Below are positions 33,901-45,676 of a DNA stretch of 64,000 nt, piece after piece. Position numbers and translations under genes: made by a program. Below the pieces are notes generated by a model. It was not told the DNA's origin and searched no databases. It was given only the letters and a program-made list of their open reading frames with translations. Origin of the DNA: Fagopyrum homotropicum. Its lineage: Eukaryota; Streptophyta; Magnoliopsida; Caryophyllales; Polygonaceae. Within the stretch, counting starts at the first letter, position 1. Each line of letters begins with the position of its first letter. The stretch is from positions 155,916,409 through 155,980,408 of the forward strand of contig BSWB01000002.1 of NCBI GenBank assembly GCA_033239125.1, given 5' to 3'.

Positions 33901-35140
33901 AGAGATCACAGAAATAGTTCACCACCATGTTCTCAAGAGTAACGGTATCTTCTTCCCAAGTGCCTTCAGAATTCCGCAGACCATCCACTCTATTCCGTCG
34001 TCTCCTTATTACCGTAGATGTATGAAAAAAGGAGGTATTCCTATCCCCTAAGGACAACCATTGTTCTCTCGACTTTTGGAACCAGATAATTTCCTCTTGC
34101 TCAAGGACCTCTTCTAACTTAGCTTGCAGAAAAGCTTCCTTAGACCTTCCTATGATGGAGAGACTAAAGTTTGGGTCACCTTGAATTTGTTCCAACTCCG
34201 TCATGATATGTTGTTTCCTGCAAAATACATTACCAAAAACGCGACGATTCCAAGACAAAAGCCAATTTTTAAGAATAGACGTAGGTATACCTCTCGAAGC
34301 ATGTGTGTCGCAACACTTCTTGACCATAGGGAGGAACTCATTGTGTGTCATTCAGGCCGCTTCAAATCTGAATGGCCTTCTATCTCTTCTTCTGATAGCT
34401 GGCGGTTGTAGTCGAAGAAGAACGGGTGAGTGATCAGACGAGAATCTAGCAAGGTGTCTGACTGAGGCATCCGGCAAGTCTAATCTCGCTTCTTGATTCA
34501 TCATCACCCTATCCAATCTCCTGCATACCCCTTTGTTCCTGGTCTTTTTATCGTCCCAAGTGAAACTTGGTCCAGAAAAGCCCAAGTCTAGCAACCCATA
34601 ATTCTGGATAATATCGATGAACTTATCCGCGTCTTTGTGAATATTGACAGCCCCTCCTCTACTCTCATGCGTAGCAATGGTGCAATTAAAATCACCACCA
34701 ATAATGCAAGGACTATCGACCCCTATAAGTTCTTTATCCAGGGTATCCCAAAAACGTTGTCTTCTGACCACCGTAGGAGGGGCATATATCGTAATGAGAT
34801 GCACAACTTTATTCAACAGTTTCACCCTAGCATGTATGAAGTACTGACATTTGTTGATGATATTGACCTGCACTTTATTATCATCCCACAAAAGCCAAAC
34901 TCCCCCTTCAAAACCTTCAGCTTCTACTCTCTCACAACCTCCCAGTTTCATGTGTCTGTAGACCTTATCGGCCCTATCTCCGGAGATGCGAGGCTCGAAG
35001 ATGGCTAGAACATCAATCTTATTCGAATTGCAAAGGTATCTAATTGCTCGACGAAAGCCGCTCTTACCGGCTCCCTGGACATTCCAAAACAAACAATTCA
35101 TTATTAAACACAATAAAAGGTGGGCTACACACCTGGGCAA
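30958..35140 (-). pseudogene. LINE ORF2: endonuclease, reverse transcriptase, zf-RVT, RNase H (broken)
   Basis: Minus-strand reading: endonuclease 35140-34352 (start MNCLFWNVQGAG, IIGGDFNCT, SSDHSPVLL); reverse transcriptase 34351-32315 (LKLDLEKAYDRI, GLRQGDPISPYLF, FFADDLTLF); zinc-binding RVT domain in two frames, 32324-31881 and then up to 31947; RNase H to 30958 (INSDGAVRGDG, MAELWGIYHGL, ETDSQLA). Breaks: a TGA at 34352-34354 between the endonuclease and RT blocks, in frame and otherwise continuous; a frameshift near 32315 (GGTGGTAGGGG); a second in a G6 run near 31890. All catalytic motifs seem present, so decay is recent. Confidence 0.9.
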
Positions 35141-35160
35141 GGTTTGTACAGGGAAGAGTA

Positions 35161-36135
35161 TTAAGGATTGGCCCTGGGCGTCTCCTTTTCTTCCATGCTA
35201 GCCTCGTCATCTTCATTATCGCAAGACATACCCTCTGCAGTATCCTCTACTCCTCCTTTCTCAGACTCTGGAGTTGTGGATTTGTCACATATCAACATGG
35301 TCTGCATCTTGCCCATGTTTTCGTTACCTGCATAAACCCTACCTCCTCTATCCTGAATAGGCACCACGGACATAATTGTTGTATCGATCTCTGGGGTTAA
35401 CTGCATGTTTTGTTCCAAACCTTCTAGCTCTCCATCATCCTGATTTTCTCCACCCACTACAGCTCTTCTTTTATCTTCTGGGCCCTCTCTTCCTTCCTCA
35501 ACATCTACAACCTTGAACAATTCCAGCTCTTTTGTAGGTCTCTGTCTCTTAAGAGTAAATATTCCTGACTTTGCCACCTCTTCTGCCTTAGCTTTCCTAA
35601 AATATTTTCTCCTCTCATTTCTGATTTTATTACGCTTCTTCTTCTTTTCCAGCTATGCCGCCTCCTCTGTAAGGGCTTCTGCCTCAAATGTCATGCCCTC
35701 CGCTTTCTTTAACATCGGTGTCCTGCTGGTGCTGGCAATATTGCTTCCTGAATTCTGCAATTGTTTTAATTTAAAATTACTATTATTTTTATCTTTATCA
35801 GTGCTCTTGCTTTTCTCTCCACTTAGCTGTCCCACAATACTCTCCTTTCTCTTTTCTTTTTCTTCTCCACTTGTGGTCCCACCTTTGCCATCAGATTTAT
35901 TTCCTTCTACGTGCTTTGCATACAAACCTCTCCCTTGAATATTTTTTCCTTGATTGTAGGGATTGGAATTTTTATTCTTGGATGCTATCTTCCCAGGATA
36001 GGCAGTCGTATTATCCCTTCCTTTTTGAATTTTATTCTTCCTCCCTACCAACATCCAAGGTCCGAAATGTTGATCGTTCTGCTCCACCGGCGGCAAGAAT
36101 TCCGATTGCTTACTCTCCGTTGCAGTGGATTGCAT
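35161..36135 (-). pseudogene. LINE ORF1 (gag-like) C-terminal remnant
   Basis: Two minus-strand pieces, 35653-36135 (160 codons) and 35161-35577 (138 codons), separated by a stop. The first has the FGPWMLVGRK motif common in the ORF1 protein of plant LINEs, followed by a Lys/Asn/Gly-rich low-complexity tail; the second is acidic. The N-terminal nucleic-acid-binding part is missing because of 5' truncation. In an intact element this protein packages element RNA. Confidence 0.75.
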
Positions 36136-36663
36136 CTCTTTTGAAGCTTCTTCTTGATCACCTTGACTCTTTGGGCCACAATTTCACAAATCCTAATGAG
36201 ATGCAGATCTGGAATTTAGGGGCTTCTTTGGCGACAGTGGTAGCAACCATGATACTGGCTTCCGGCAAAGTAAAGGCCTCCAGGCGGCGGTGGGTTTGAG
36301 TTCCGGTTTATGTAGGTTAAAAATTGGGTAGACAAAGAAGGGTGTTGGTGTTGTTGGTGGTGGTTTGGGGAAGAAGACGACATAAAAGAGAGAGAGAGGA
36401 AATTTGAGGCTTAGGGTTTTTGAAGAATACCCTTCAATTTTCCATCGTGGGAAAATTCTTATATTTCCACTAGTTTTTCATCTTCCGCATCTGGTTCGTC
36501 TTCTTCATCATCAAAATCACAAGGAAGAACTTTGGACAATTTTATCCCTGATATTTAACACCGTTCACACATTTTAACGTGTGAACGGTGATCGAGGTAC
36601 TACGAGGTATCGTTCTGATAGTTTAAACGACGGATACTAAAGATGAAGTACTGTTTAGACAAT

Positions 36664-37127
36664 ATTTTTTTTAATCAATCTAAATAATTATAATAAATGT
36701 TATAATTGAAAATTTTTAAAAGAAAGCAAATACGATGACTAAAACATGTTTATTTGTATGCACAAAAATTGGAAAAACTATAAGGCCTAATAGAAATTAT
36801 ACTATTTTGGTTTTATATGTAAAAATAATTATTCTAATGGTTGCTAGACCTTGTGATATTTTCAACTTTTGTGTATATGTTTAAGTTTTAACTCAAGATA
36901 TACGTTGTATTTCTTTTGAAGTTTTTCAATTATAGCAATTTTTAAAATAGCAAAAAGATATTGGTTCAGTAGTAATATTAAATTTATATTTATTAACATA
37001 TAAAATAACTTTTTAAAAAATTGGCTTTTGTCAGACAAAAGGCTACTTTTAAAGGACTCATTTATTGTCCATGCCCAACATGGCGTAGTTGAGCTGGACC
37101 TAGTGACCCATCGGATAAAAAAATTAT
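36664..37127. other. Intergenic region
   Basis: AT-rich DNA with no gene or element recognised. Confidence 0.4.
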
Positions 37128-37145
37128 GGTTCATATCTTCCTTTT

Positions 37146-39429
37146 TTTTTTTTTTTTTTTTTTTGAAAATGGAAAGCGGTTCGAAACCAATAGACGGCGC
37201 GCCATCTAGTGGGTCGAAAGGCCGAAAAAATCGGCAGACGGACTAACCGTCATGACACAAATAGAGGAGAAAAGAAATACACAAAATTACATCAAAATGA
37301 AACCGAAAGCAAAAAGGTCTTCAAGGGGAAAGCAGGATGATCCAGCCGGTAGGAGGCAACGAGCATAGAAGTTCATCTTGAAGGAAGTACACAGGGGAAG
37401 CCTGGGGAACAACTGTGGACACCTCAGATTTGGACTGCAATAGAGCCGTCAGGAGTCGATCACAAATCCACGCCTCCTTCTCGATAAATGCACGAAACCA
37501 CCAGTAAATGACTGCATCAAACCTCAGAAGACGAGATTGCATAACACGGGTATTTTGATGAAAAAAGGTGTAGAACTTGTTGGATAAAAGAAAAGGTGAT
37601 TTGTAGGGAGAAGGGGTTGATTTATGTTATCGGGAGTGATTGAAATTGATTGTTTTGACTTTGTATGCATTAGACCGCAACATTACTGGATGAAATATGA
37701 TCGATTTTGTTTTTTATTTATATATTTTTTTAAATCAAATAATGCCTTGGTCAAAAGAGATTTGAATCAAACCTCACAAAAAATGGCATATTTGATGTGC
37801 GTTAGACCTGGTAGAATCGACCATAAATATAATTGTCTTTTCATCTTTGGTGTATTTGGAGCCGTTGGGCCGGGATCATTGCCGATAGGCCACTCGAATG
37901 GTGCTATTGAGACGAAATTGACCAAACGTTTGTAACCTTAATTTTTCTTAATTATAAATTTTAATATTAATGCTAATATTTAAATTATAATAGTAACCTT
38001 GTAGGTTTATTATCCTAATAAATGATTTTGTAGAAGAGGCAGGTTATGCCTTCATAATGGTGTTTAGTAGTTAGGATTATGGCCAACAAAAAAGACATTT
38101 GCCAAGAAGCGAAAGGCGAAAAAGAAACCAAATAGTGCAGGTCAATTACTAATCCTGTAACAAAATGGCCAAAAACAGTATAGTAAACAAAAACACCAGT
38201 AGAGGCGAAATAGTAGAAGAACACTACAAAGGGCCATAATCGACCTTCCATTCCAGAAGATCAACCACAAACAAATTTGTTCAAAGAAGAAAGTGATCGT
38301 AAATTGAATTTGGTAGCACTGCTGGTTTGCAAGGATAGCTTGGTGATTTTTAATCAGGTGGTGATTAGTCTTTTTGTAACCTTAGACATACAACAAAACA
38401 AATTACTAGATTCAAGTACAAATAGTAGAGTTGTGGAATGCTCATTCTTGAATTATAAAAAACACAGTCATGATGTTGGTATCAGAGTATTGAAGAAACA
38501 CACTGTGGTAATAGTTTTCATATCTTGAGAAGCATGATAATTGCTTGTTAAAGCGGTACATGTCGGATTTGTGAAATCCTTTATGGATCTTATTCCAATT
38601 GGTAGTCCAGACTGTGTGATAAATGTCATGCTCAACATTCACTGCAATGATCAAAATGACACCACAAATATTGCTTGTAAGCCTAATGAAGCACATAAGT
38701 ACTTGTTATTTTGAAACAGCCATTTACAGATGGAAAAGAAAGAGCAATCTAGTGAACAAGATAAACATCTAGCAAGAGGACTCAACCTTCCATAAACATT
38801 TTTAGACAGTATACAGACAAGGGTGTTTGCGAAAAGAAAAGGGATAGCACTCAAAACCTTTCCTTTTGAGAGCCAAAGGTCGAACCCAAAAACGAAACCG
38901 TCAGCAAAGGCCTTGCTTCTTCTGTTCCGGCCGGCAACATTAACTTCCATAGAGAGTAGGTCACACCAGGAGATACCCGACTGATGTTAGCATTGACAAG
39001 AGCACCAACATTCCTTCTTGTAGTCAACAAATCCCTTACAAAACAAGCAGGAAGCTTGTCGGGAAAGATAAAAAATTGAGATCTTGTGATTTGTTTGTGA
39101 AAACAACTCTTCAGGCCAGGCCTCCATGGTTTACGGAAACTTGGCAAAGCTTGACCACCAAAGAAGAACACAAAATCGGGAGTTCCGTCTTCTTCTTCAA
39201 CGCATTGCATCTGATATACGCCTTCCGGGTGGTGGAGCAACTATTTTCGTCGGATTTGTATTTAGGCTTGGAGAATAGGGAACATCCGGGGGTTGATTCA
39301 TGGTTGCAGTCATTGATGATTAGGTTTCCTGGGTAAGGAGATGGGTTTTGAGAGATGGAGGCTCTTGTTCATAGTGCTTGGAGGAGGCAGAGTTTTTTCC
39401 CCCTTCCTCACACTTTGCTCTCGTCAGGC
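37146..39429 (-). mobile_element. Retroposon R3 (TSD-bounded, minus strand)
   Basis: Flanked by the 18-bp duplication ggttcatatcttcctttt (37128-37145 and 39430-39447), with poly(A) as a T23 run at 37142-37164. The 3' module (37165-37625) matches R1 and R2. Here the ORF tail is best kept: 37321-37542 reads ...EKEAWICDRLLTALLQSKSE... on the minus strand. The body holds a 130-codon minus-strand ORF at 38851-39240 (…FVFFFGGQALPSFRKPW…) that I cannot assign. No reverse transcriptase or endonuclease is seen, so it would need enzymes in trans. The long T run and the clean duplication suggest it is the youngest of the set. Confidence 0.65.
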
Positions 39430-40403
39430 GGTTCATATCTTCCTTTTATCAAAACAGAATCAACCCGGAATTGATAAGTTTTTTTTTATAGTAAAACCCA
39501 AACTAACATTACTCAACCGCAATATCGTTCAACAAGATATCATCCAAATTAAAAGGAACAGAACTAGAATCATAATAAAACGTAGCTTCAAAGGGCTTAA
39601 GACTCGCAAGATGATGAGCAGCTAAATTGCCCTTTCGATTAACATACGACCACTAGACCGCCGCAAGAGTAGCTGCTCGCCAGAGAATGATCTCAATCAG
39701 CATACCTACCGGACCTCGATCCACTGCTTGTTTCTGCGGCCTATTGATGATCATCAAGCAGTCGGACTCTACCACAATGTGTGTAAAATCATGGTCAAGA
39801 GCGCAGTTGACTGCCCGAAGGATAGCTTCCGCCTCTGCAATTGCTGGTGCCGACCCAATTTGGATTGATTTAGCTCCCATAAGGCAGACGTTATTCCCGT
39901 CATCTCTCGCTATCAAACCAACCCCGCAGAGATTCGAAGTGCTCGAGGCGTCACAATTGAATTTTAGAAACCTTGTCGGAGGTCTTCTCCATCGTGCTTG
40001 CAGCTTGCGTTGTACCAAACACTGCCATTGTACGAGATGTGGACACTGTTGCTGCTTTCCTCCAGTCATTCAGTAACTACATCTGATTATCCACAACCAA
40101 AGGTGCAGGAGTATCGACCCCCTGGAAGATACGCTTGTTCCGACCTAACCAAATACCATGCACCATAGTCGCCCATTCTGCAGCTCTTTCCTGATCAGTC
40201 CACGCAAGCACCATTTCTAACCTGTCCACAAACGGTCTGTCATGTAGCCCTTTCAAAGAAAGGGACAGAACACTCTTCCAAATTGTTTTTGTCTTAGCAC
40301 ATGAAAACAACGCATGTTCGATCGTTTCAATACTGCCGCAGACCGAGCACCATGGGTCATCAACGCAATGTCGGTTCATAAGATTATACTACAAGGGAGA
40401 ATG

Positions 40404-40557
40404 TATTAGCTAGTAAATCTGTATCTGTTTAGATTTATCTGGATTTATCTGTTAGAGATTTAGTAGGGTTGTTAGCACTAAATCTCTGCAGAAGATAGCA
40501 GCTTGTATATATACCGTCCTTTACCTAGTTAATAAATGTTGAGATTCACAGCTTATA
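40404..40557 (+). repeat. Copia 5' LTR
   Basis: 154 bp, nearly identical to the 3' LTR. It contains a TATA-like tatatata near its right part. Confidence 0.93.
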
Positions 40558-40598
40558 TGGTATCAAAGGGTATTCGATCCATATCTGACTAAATCACC

Positions 40599-43500
40599 AT
40601 GGCTGAATACTCAAACACTCTACAAAACCCCCATGAACCTACCAAACCTTTCACTATTGTCATTCTCACCAATATTATCAAACTCACACCTACAAACTTC
40701 ATAACTTGGAAGCAGGCAATCTTGGCTACCCTCGAGGGCTATGACCTAGATGGGTACATCCTTGGAACCGTTCCAATTCCGGATCGATATTTACCAAACA
40801 CCACTACACCAAACCCTGCATACAAAACTTATACTCGACAAGACCGTCTCATCTACGGTGCTCTACTTGGTACGTTATCCACAGAGGCTGCAAGTTTTGT
40901 CGCCACAGCAAAGAGCTCACACGAGGTTTGGGAAACTTTAAGGCTTACCTATGGTAATCCTTCTAGGGGTCATGTCAAGCAGATCAAAGAGCGTCTGAGG
41001 ACGATGACTAAGGGCAATGACTCTGTCTCGATCTACATGCAGAATGTACGCAAAGCAACCAATCTGTTGGCCTCTCTCGACTCGCCGGTCTCGACTGAGG
41101 ATCTTACAGATTATGTGCTGAAAGGGCTGGATGAGCCCTACCTCTCTGTTGTTCACGCCATCAATGCAAGGGACACACCGATTGCATTCGAGGAACTCCA
41201 CGAAAAACTCATAAATCATGAGCTTTCGTTGAAACATCATCACAAAGAAGTTGGTGGAGTGATGACTGCCTTCACTGCTCAATCCAAGTCTTGGAAGAAT
41301 AATAGTAAGTCTAACTCTATTGTATCTGCTAATAACTCTCAGAATACACCTCCTGCATACCGTAACTTTCAGCAACCTAGCAACCACCCCAGTCAACCTT
41401 CCCCACCTCAACAAACCAATGCACCCAAACCCTTCAAGGGCCGCTGCCAGTGGTGCCGTCAGATTGGCCATTTTCTGGCACAGTGTCGTGTATATAGGTC
41501 CCTTCATCCAACCATTGAGGTACCTTCGTCGGCACGGTTTCCCTCCTTCCCGACTCATCAAACAAACACTGTTACCACTCAACAAATCTCTTCACCATGG
41601 TTAGTTGACAGTGGTGCTTCTCATCACGTTACGAATGATCTCAATAATCTTGCTCTTCATTATCCATACAATGGTGATGATGAAATGGTTGTAGGCAATG
41701 GTAAGGGTCTATCTATAACTCATGTTGGATCATCAAGAGTCAATTCATCTAACGTCCCTCTGTCTGATGTTTTATGTGTGCCTACCATGACAAAGAATAT
41801 TGTGTCTATTTCTAAGCTCACCAATGACACGTCTTGTTCCGTTGTCTTTTCCTCTGATGGTTTCCAGGTGAAGGATCAAGCAACCAACAAAACCGTTCTT
41901 AAGGGACCATGTGTTGATGGAGTTTACATCTGGCCTCACTCCAATCCTATGGCACACTCTGCCGTTCGAGTCTCACCCACGTCCATGCATCATAAGCTAG
42001 GGCATCCTTCTACGGAAGTCTTTCATTTTCTAAATAAAAGTGTTAGTCTAGGTTTTCCTCCTTTTCATCAAAAAGATTGTCATGCTTGCAACATGAATAA
42101 CACTCACAAGCTTCCTTTTCACACATCTACTATTGTATCGACTACGCCTCTTGAGGTTATTTTTAGTGATGTTTGGAGTTCACCAGTTACATCATTTGAT
42201 GGCTTCAAATATTACGTGATCTTCATTGACCATTACACCGAGTATACGTGGTTATATCCTCTTAGGCACAAGTCCGAAACAAAGCAAACTTTCATTCGCT
42301 TTACAAACCTTGTTGAAAACTACTTCCAACAAAAACTCAAGGTTTTATACTCAGATAGTGGGGGAGAATACATTGCTCTTCGATCTTTCCTTAGTGATCA
42401 CGGTTCACACATCTTACATCACCCCCGCATACCCCGGAACACAATGGTCTTGCCGAACGAAAGCATCGCCACATTGTTGAAACGGGGCTTGCTCTCCTCA
42501 CCCACTCGTCTATTCATGTAGATCATTGGCCTTTAACCATGATCATGTCGACATATCTCATAAATAGACTACCCTCTCCTTCCCATGGTTTTTCCAATCC
42601 TTATCAATCTCTCACAAATCTTCCGCCTAACTATCATAAGTTGCGAAACTTCGGCTGTCTTTGTTATCCATGGCTCAGGCCGTACACTCAACACAAACTT
42701 CAGCCAAAGTCTCTTCCATGTGTGTTCGTTGGGTATTCGGCTACTCAAAGTGCATATCAATGCTTAGATCCGGTCACAAAAAGAGTCTATACATCTCGTC
42801 ATGTCCGGTTTGTTGAAGATGAGTATCCGTATAGTCATATGAAAGTCATAGACAGTGTCATATTACCTACCTCACATGAGTGGGCCAAATTCAGTTTACC
42901 AATCATTGCAGGCACCTTACCTTCCACTGCTCCTAACCATTCAGCTCAAAGGGAGTCGTCACTTTCTAATACCAACCACAACTCTCCAAACCTAAATCTC
43001 TCACCCATTTCTAGTTCCCCACAACCTGAGCTCTCCTCTACAAATATCATACCAGCAACTATCCTTCAACCCATACCACGTCCAGGAGCTGTCACCAGAT
43101 CTCGCAATAATGTTGTCAAACCCATCCAAAAGTTAAACCTTCATACCACTGTTTCCTTCTCACAACCGGTTGAACCGAAATCCATTACCCAAGCTCTAAA
43201 AACCCCTGAGTGGCGTTTGACAATGCAGATGGAGTTCGATGCTCTATGTTCCAACAAGACTTGGGAGCTAGTTCCACCAACCGATCAGGTTAACCTAGTT
43301 GGTTGTAAATGGGTTTACCGGATTAAATTTCTTCCAAATGGCAAAGTAGATCGGGACAAGGCACGGCTTGTGGCCAAAGGTTTCAATCAAAGGCCAGGTT
43401 GTGATTACACTGAAACCTTTAGTCCAGTAATAAAACCGGTAACAGTGAGGGTTGTTCTCCTGCTAGCTGTTTCCAATGGGTGGGCTTTGCGCCAACTGGA

Positions 43501-44716
43501 CATCAACAATGCGTTTCTCCAAGGCACTTTGTTTGATGATGTGTATATGAGTCAGCCGCCAGGTTTTATTGACAGAGACAAGCCTCACCACATTTGCAAG
43601 CTCAAGAAAGCCATCTATGGATTAAAATAAGCACCAAGAGCTTGGTACAATGAGTTACGATTATTTCTTATCAGCTTGGGTTTTGTTAACTCTATTGCAG
43701 ATGCATCATTGTTTGTGTATACAAGTGGTGCTGTTATTATCTACCTACTAGTCTATGTCGATGATATCATCGTCACAGGAAGCAACAACAGCCGGCTGGA
43801 AGATTTGATCAACTTGCTTGCGAGAAGATTTTCCCTTAAAGATTTGGGCATGCTGTCTTATTTCCTAGGTGTTGAAGTTACTCCTACTGCCAACGGTATG
43901 TTCCTATCTCAACGGCGTTACATACTTGATCTATTGGACAAAGCAGGCATGCGTGATGCCAAACCAGTCTCCACACCTCTACAACCTGGTGATCTGGTTT
44001 TAGGAAGCTCTGAGTTACTTCATGTGCCTTCAGACTACAGAATGCTTGTGGGAAGCTTACAATATTTGTACTTAACACGTCCTGATGTTGGCTACTCGGT
44101 CAATAAGCTGGCACAGTTCATGCATCGTCCTACAACTGCTCACTGGACTGCCCTAAAGAGAGTATTACGTTACTTATCTGGCTCACTGCACCTGGGTGTT
44201 CACATTTCTGCAACTCCTACAACCAATCTGCATGCCTTCTCAGATGCTGATTGGGCAGGAGATCGAGCTGACTATATCTCCACAACGGGTTACATCATCT
44301 TTATTAGGAGGACACCGGTCAGCTGGAGCTCCAAGAAACAGAAATCCGTTGCTAGGTCATCAACAAAAGCAGAATACAAGGCCCTTGCAGACACCACTTC
44401 TGAGATACTATGGATTACTCAACTTATGCAGGAACTCAAGCAGTCCATGTCTCTCCCTCCAGTTATTTATTGTGATAATATGGGAGCAACTTCACTTTCT
44501 GCAAATCCGGTCTTTCACTCACGAATGAAACACATTGCCCTTGCTTACCATTTTGTTCGTGAACAAGTTAGACAGACCAAGCTGCGTGTTACATTTGTCT
44601 CCACTGATGAGCAGTTGGCTGATATTCTCACCAAACCTATGATCCGCTATCGTTTTCACTCTCTATTACACAAGTTACAGCTTACGAAGGATGCTTCACT
44701 TGAGGGGGAATATTAG
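40599..44716 (+). pseudogene. Copia gag-pol, one frameshift and one nonsense
   Basis: Starts at ATG 40599, 41 nt after the LTR. Order: gag (UBN2 type, about 40650-41290), zinc knuckle CQWCRQIGHFLAQC (about 41447), protease WLVDSGASHH (about 41599), integrase with HHKLGH...CHAC and catalytic LYSDSGGEY (about 42350), reverse transcriptase (YVDDIIVTG, about 43755), RNase H (SDADWAG, STKAEYKALA) ending at 44716. Two lesions: a one-base frameshift in a C run near 42420, inside the integrase, and a TAA at 43627-43629 in the RT. Reading continues cleanly after each. The polyprotein is otherwise open, so this copy is dead but young. Confidence 0.93.
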
Positions 44717-44870
44717 CTAGTAAATCTGTATCTGTTTAGATTTATCTGGATTTATCTGTTAGAGATTTAGTAGGGCTGTTAGCACTAAATCTCTGCAGAA
44801 GATAGCAGCTTGTTTATGTATATATACCGTCCTTTACCTAGTTAATAAATATTGAGATTCACAGCTTATA
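44711..44870 (+). repeat. Copia 3' LTR
   Basis: 160 bp. Same as the 5' LTR apart from two substitutions and a 6-bp insertion (tttatg) before the tatatata stretch. Confidence 0.93.
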
Positions 44871-45235
44871 GAATGTTCCTCACGCAACGCCACAATAGAT
44901 CATTTATCCGCGGTGGAACGTGCAACTTCCAAAGCCTGCACCATAGTTGCCCGGAGTTACTTTCAGAGCTGCCGCATCCTGCATTACCTTCACTCCTTTT
45001 GCTATCCATAATGAGATGGTAACATGATCTGACCGTAAACAAACCACTCTTCTCATAAAACCACGTTAATTCATCTCTCATGCAAGGGTCAACGAGATGA
45101 ATACGGAGTATAATATCAGCATCCTCTTTACAGAACAACTCTCGCACAGTACGATCCCTCCATGCATTACAACCCCAGTCGATAAGATCACTTACTCGAG
45201 AAAGTTCGCCCAGGTTTTGTGGAATTGATAAGTTT

Positions 45236-45641
45236 AAAACCACTAAAATAAATATATCAGATTTTTTTTATAAAAAAAATTAATATGATATACTAAACTA
45301 CGTACTAATTAATAGATCGAAACCCTAAATAAAAAGGGCAAGCAAGTATACCGTCAAGTAAGATATATATATATGATTTGGATCATATAGGAAGGAGTCC
45401 TAGAGTTAAAAGTGTGAAAAACTCACAATCCTTGGATCAAAGCTTATGATTTGTCCAATTAATCTAACACTTATTATATACTTAACAAAAATTTAGTTAA
45501 ACAATTGAACCTATAAATTAACATTTGAACAATTAGTTATATTGTTGAACAATTTCGAACATAATTGAACAATTTTCATTTGATTGTCATTTTTTTTCTA
45601 ATTTTTTACCCTAAAATTATCTTCCACCTAAACCAAATCCC

Positions 45642-45676
<35 letters not shown>

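Larger units (their letters stand above)
30885..36177 (-). mobile_element. LINE retrotransposon, 5.3 kb, 5'-truncated and inactive
   Basis: Flanked by a perfect 16-bp target duplication acaatttcacaaatcc (30869-30884 and 36178-36193), with poly(A) as T8 at 30885-30892. Order on the minus strand: ORF1 remnant, endonuclease, reverse transcriptase, zinc-binding RVT region, RNase H, 3' UTR. Truncated inside ORF1 (no DUF4283 or CCHC part). The 3' UTR matches the fragment at 2159. One nonsense and at least two frameshifts make it inactive. Confidence 0.95.
30570..36663. mobile_element. Older element with inverted ends, hosting the LINE
   Basis: 30570-30668 and 36534-36663 are imperfect inverted copies: both contain aacggtgttaaatat, agggataaaattg and, further out, gtttaaactat and ctaaac words. 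They lie just outside the LINE and its target duplications, with about 200 bp and 340 bp of unique sequence inside. The arrangement fits a long-TIR (Mutator-like) nonautonomous element into which the LINE later jumped. Exact ends and target duplication were not resolved. Confidence 0.5.
40404..44870 (+). mobile_element. Ty1/Copia LTR retrotransposon (young, nearly intact)
   Basis: Complete 4467-bp element with 5-bp target duplication gaatg (40399-40403 and 44871-44875), two LTRs of 154 and 160 bp, a primer-binding site right after the 5' LTR (tggtatcaaaggg, initiator-Met-tRNA type) and a polypurine tract ttgagggggaa before the 3' LTR. The LTRs end TATTAGC...GCTTATA rather than TG...CA. They differ by two substitutions and one 6-bp indel, so insertion is fairly recent. 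Small LTRs and total size fit the Ale/Retrofit lineage (inference). Confidence 0.95.
39481..45220 (-). mobile_element. 5'-truncated LINE interrupted by a Copia element
   Basis: Flanked by the 15-bp duplication ggaattgataagttt (39467-39481 and 45221-45235), with poly(A) as a T run at 39479-39487. After removing the Copia insertion about 1.27 kb remain: zf-RVT region 45243-44871 and 40403-40077 (RINDLLWRC, then CSVCGSIETIEHALFSC) and RNase H 40069-39653 (LKFNCDAS, GVGLIARDD, AEAEAILRAV, VVESD). The RNase H differs from that of the LINE at 30885, so it is another family. It inserted beside the right duplication of R3. Confidence 0.9.

Noticed and set aside
38851..39240. 130-codon minus-strand ORF in R3 as a host gene
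   Set aside because: It is inside the TSD-bounded retroposon and no family was recognised; noted there but not called as a gene.
41320..44528. Several ORFs in alternate frames over the Copia element
   Set aside because: Overlap the gag-pol frame and have repeat-derived composition.
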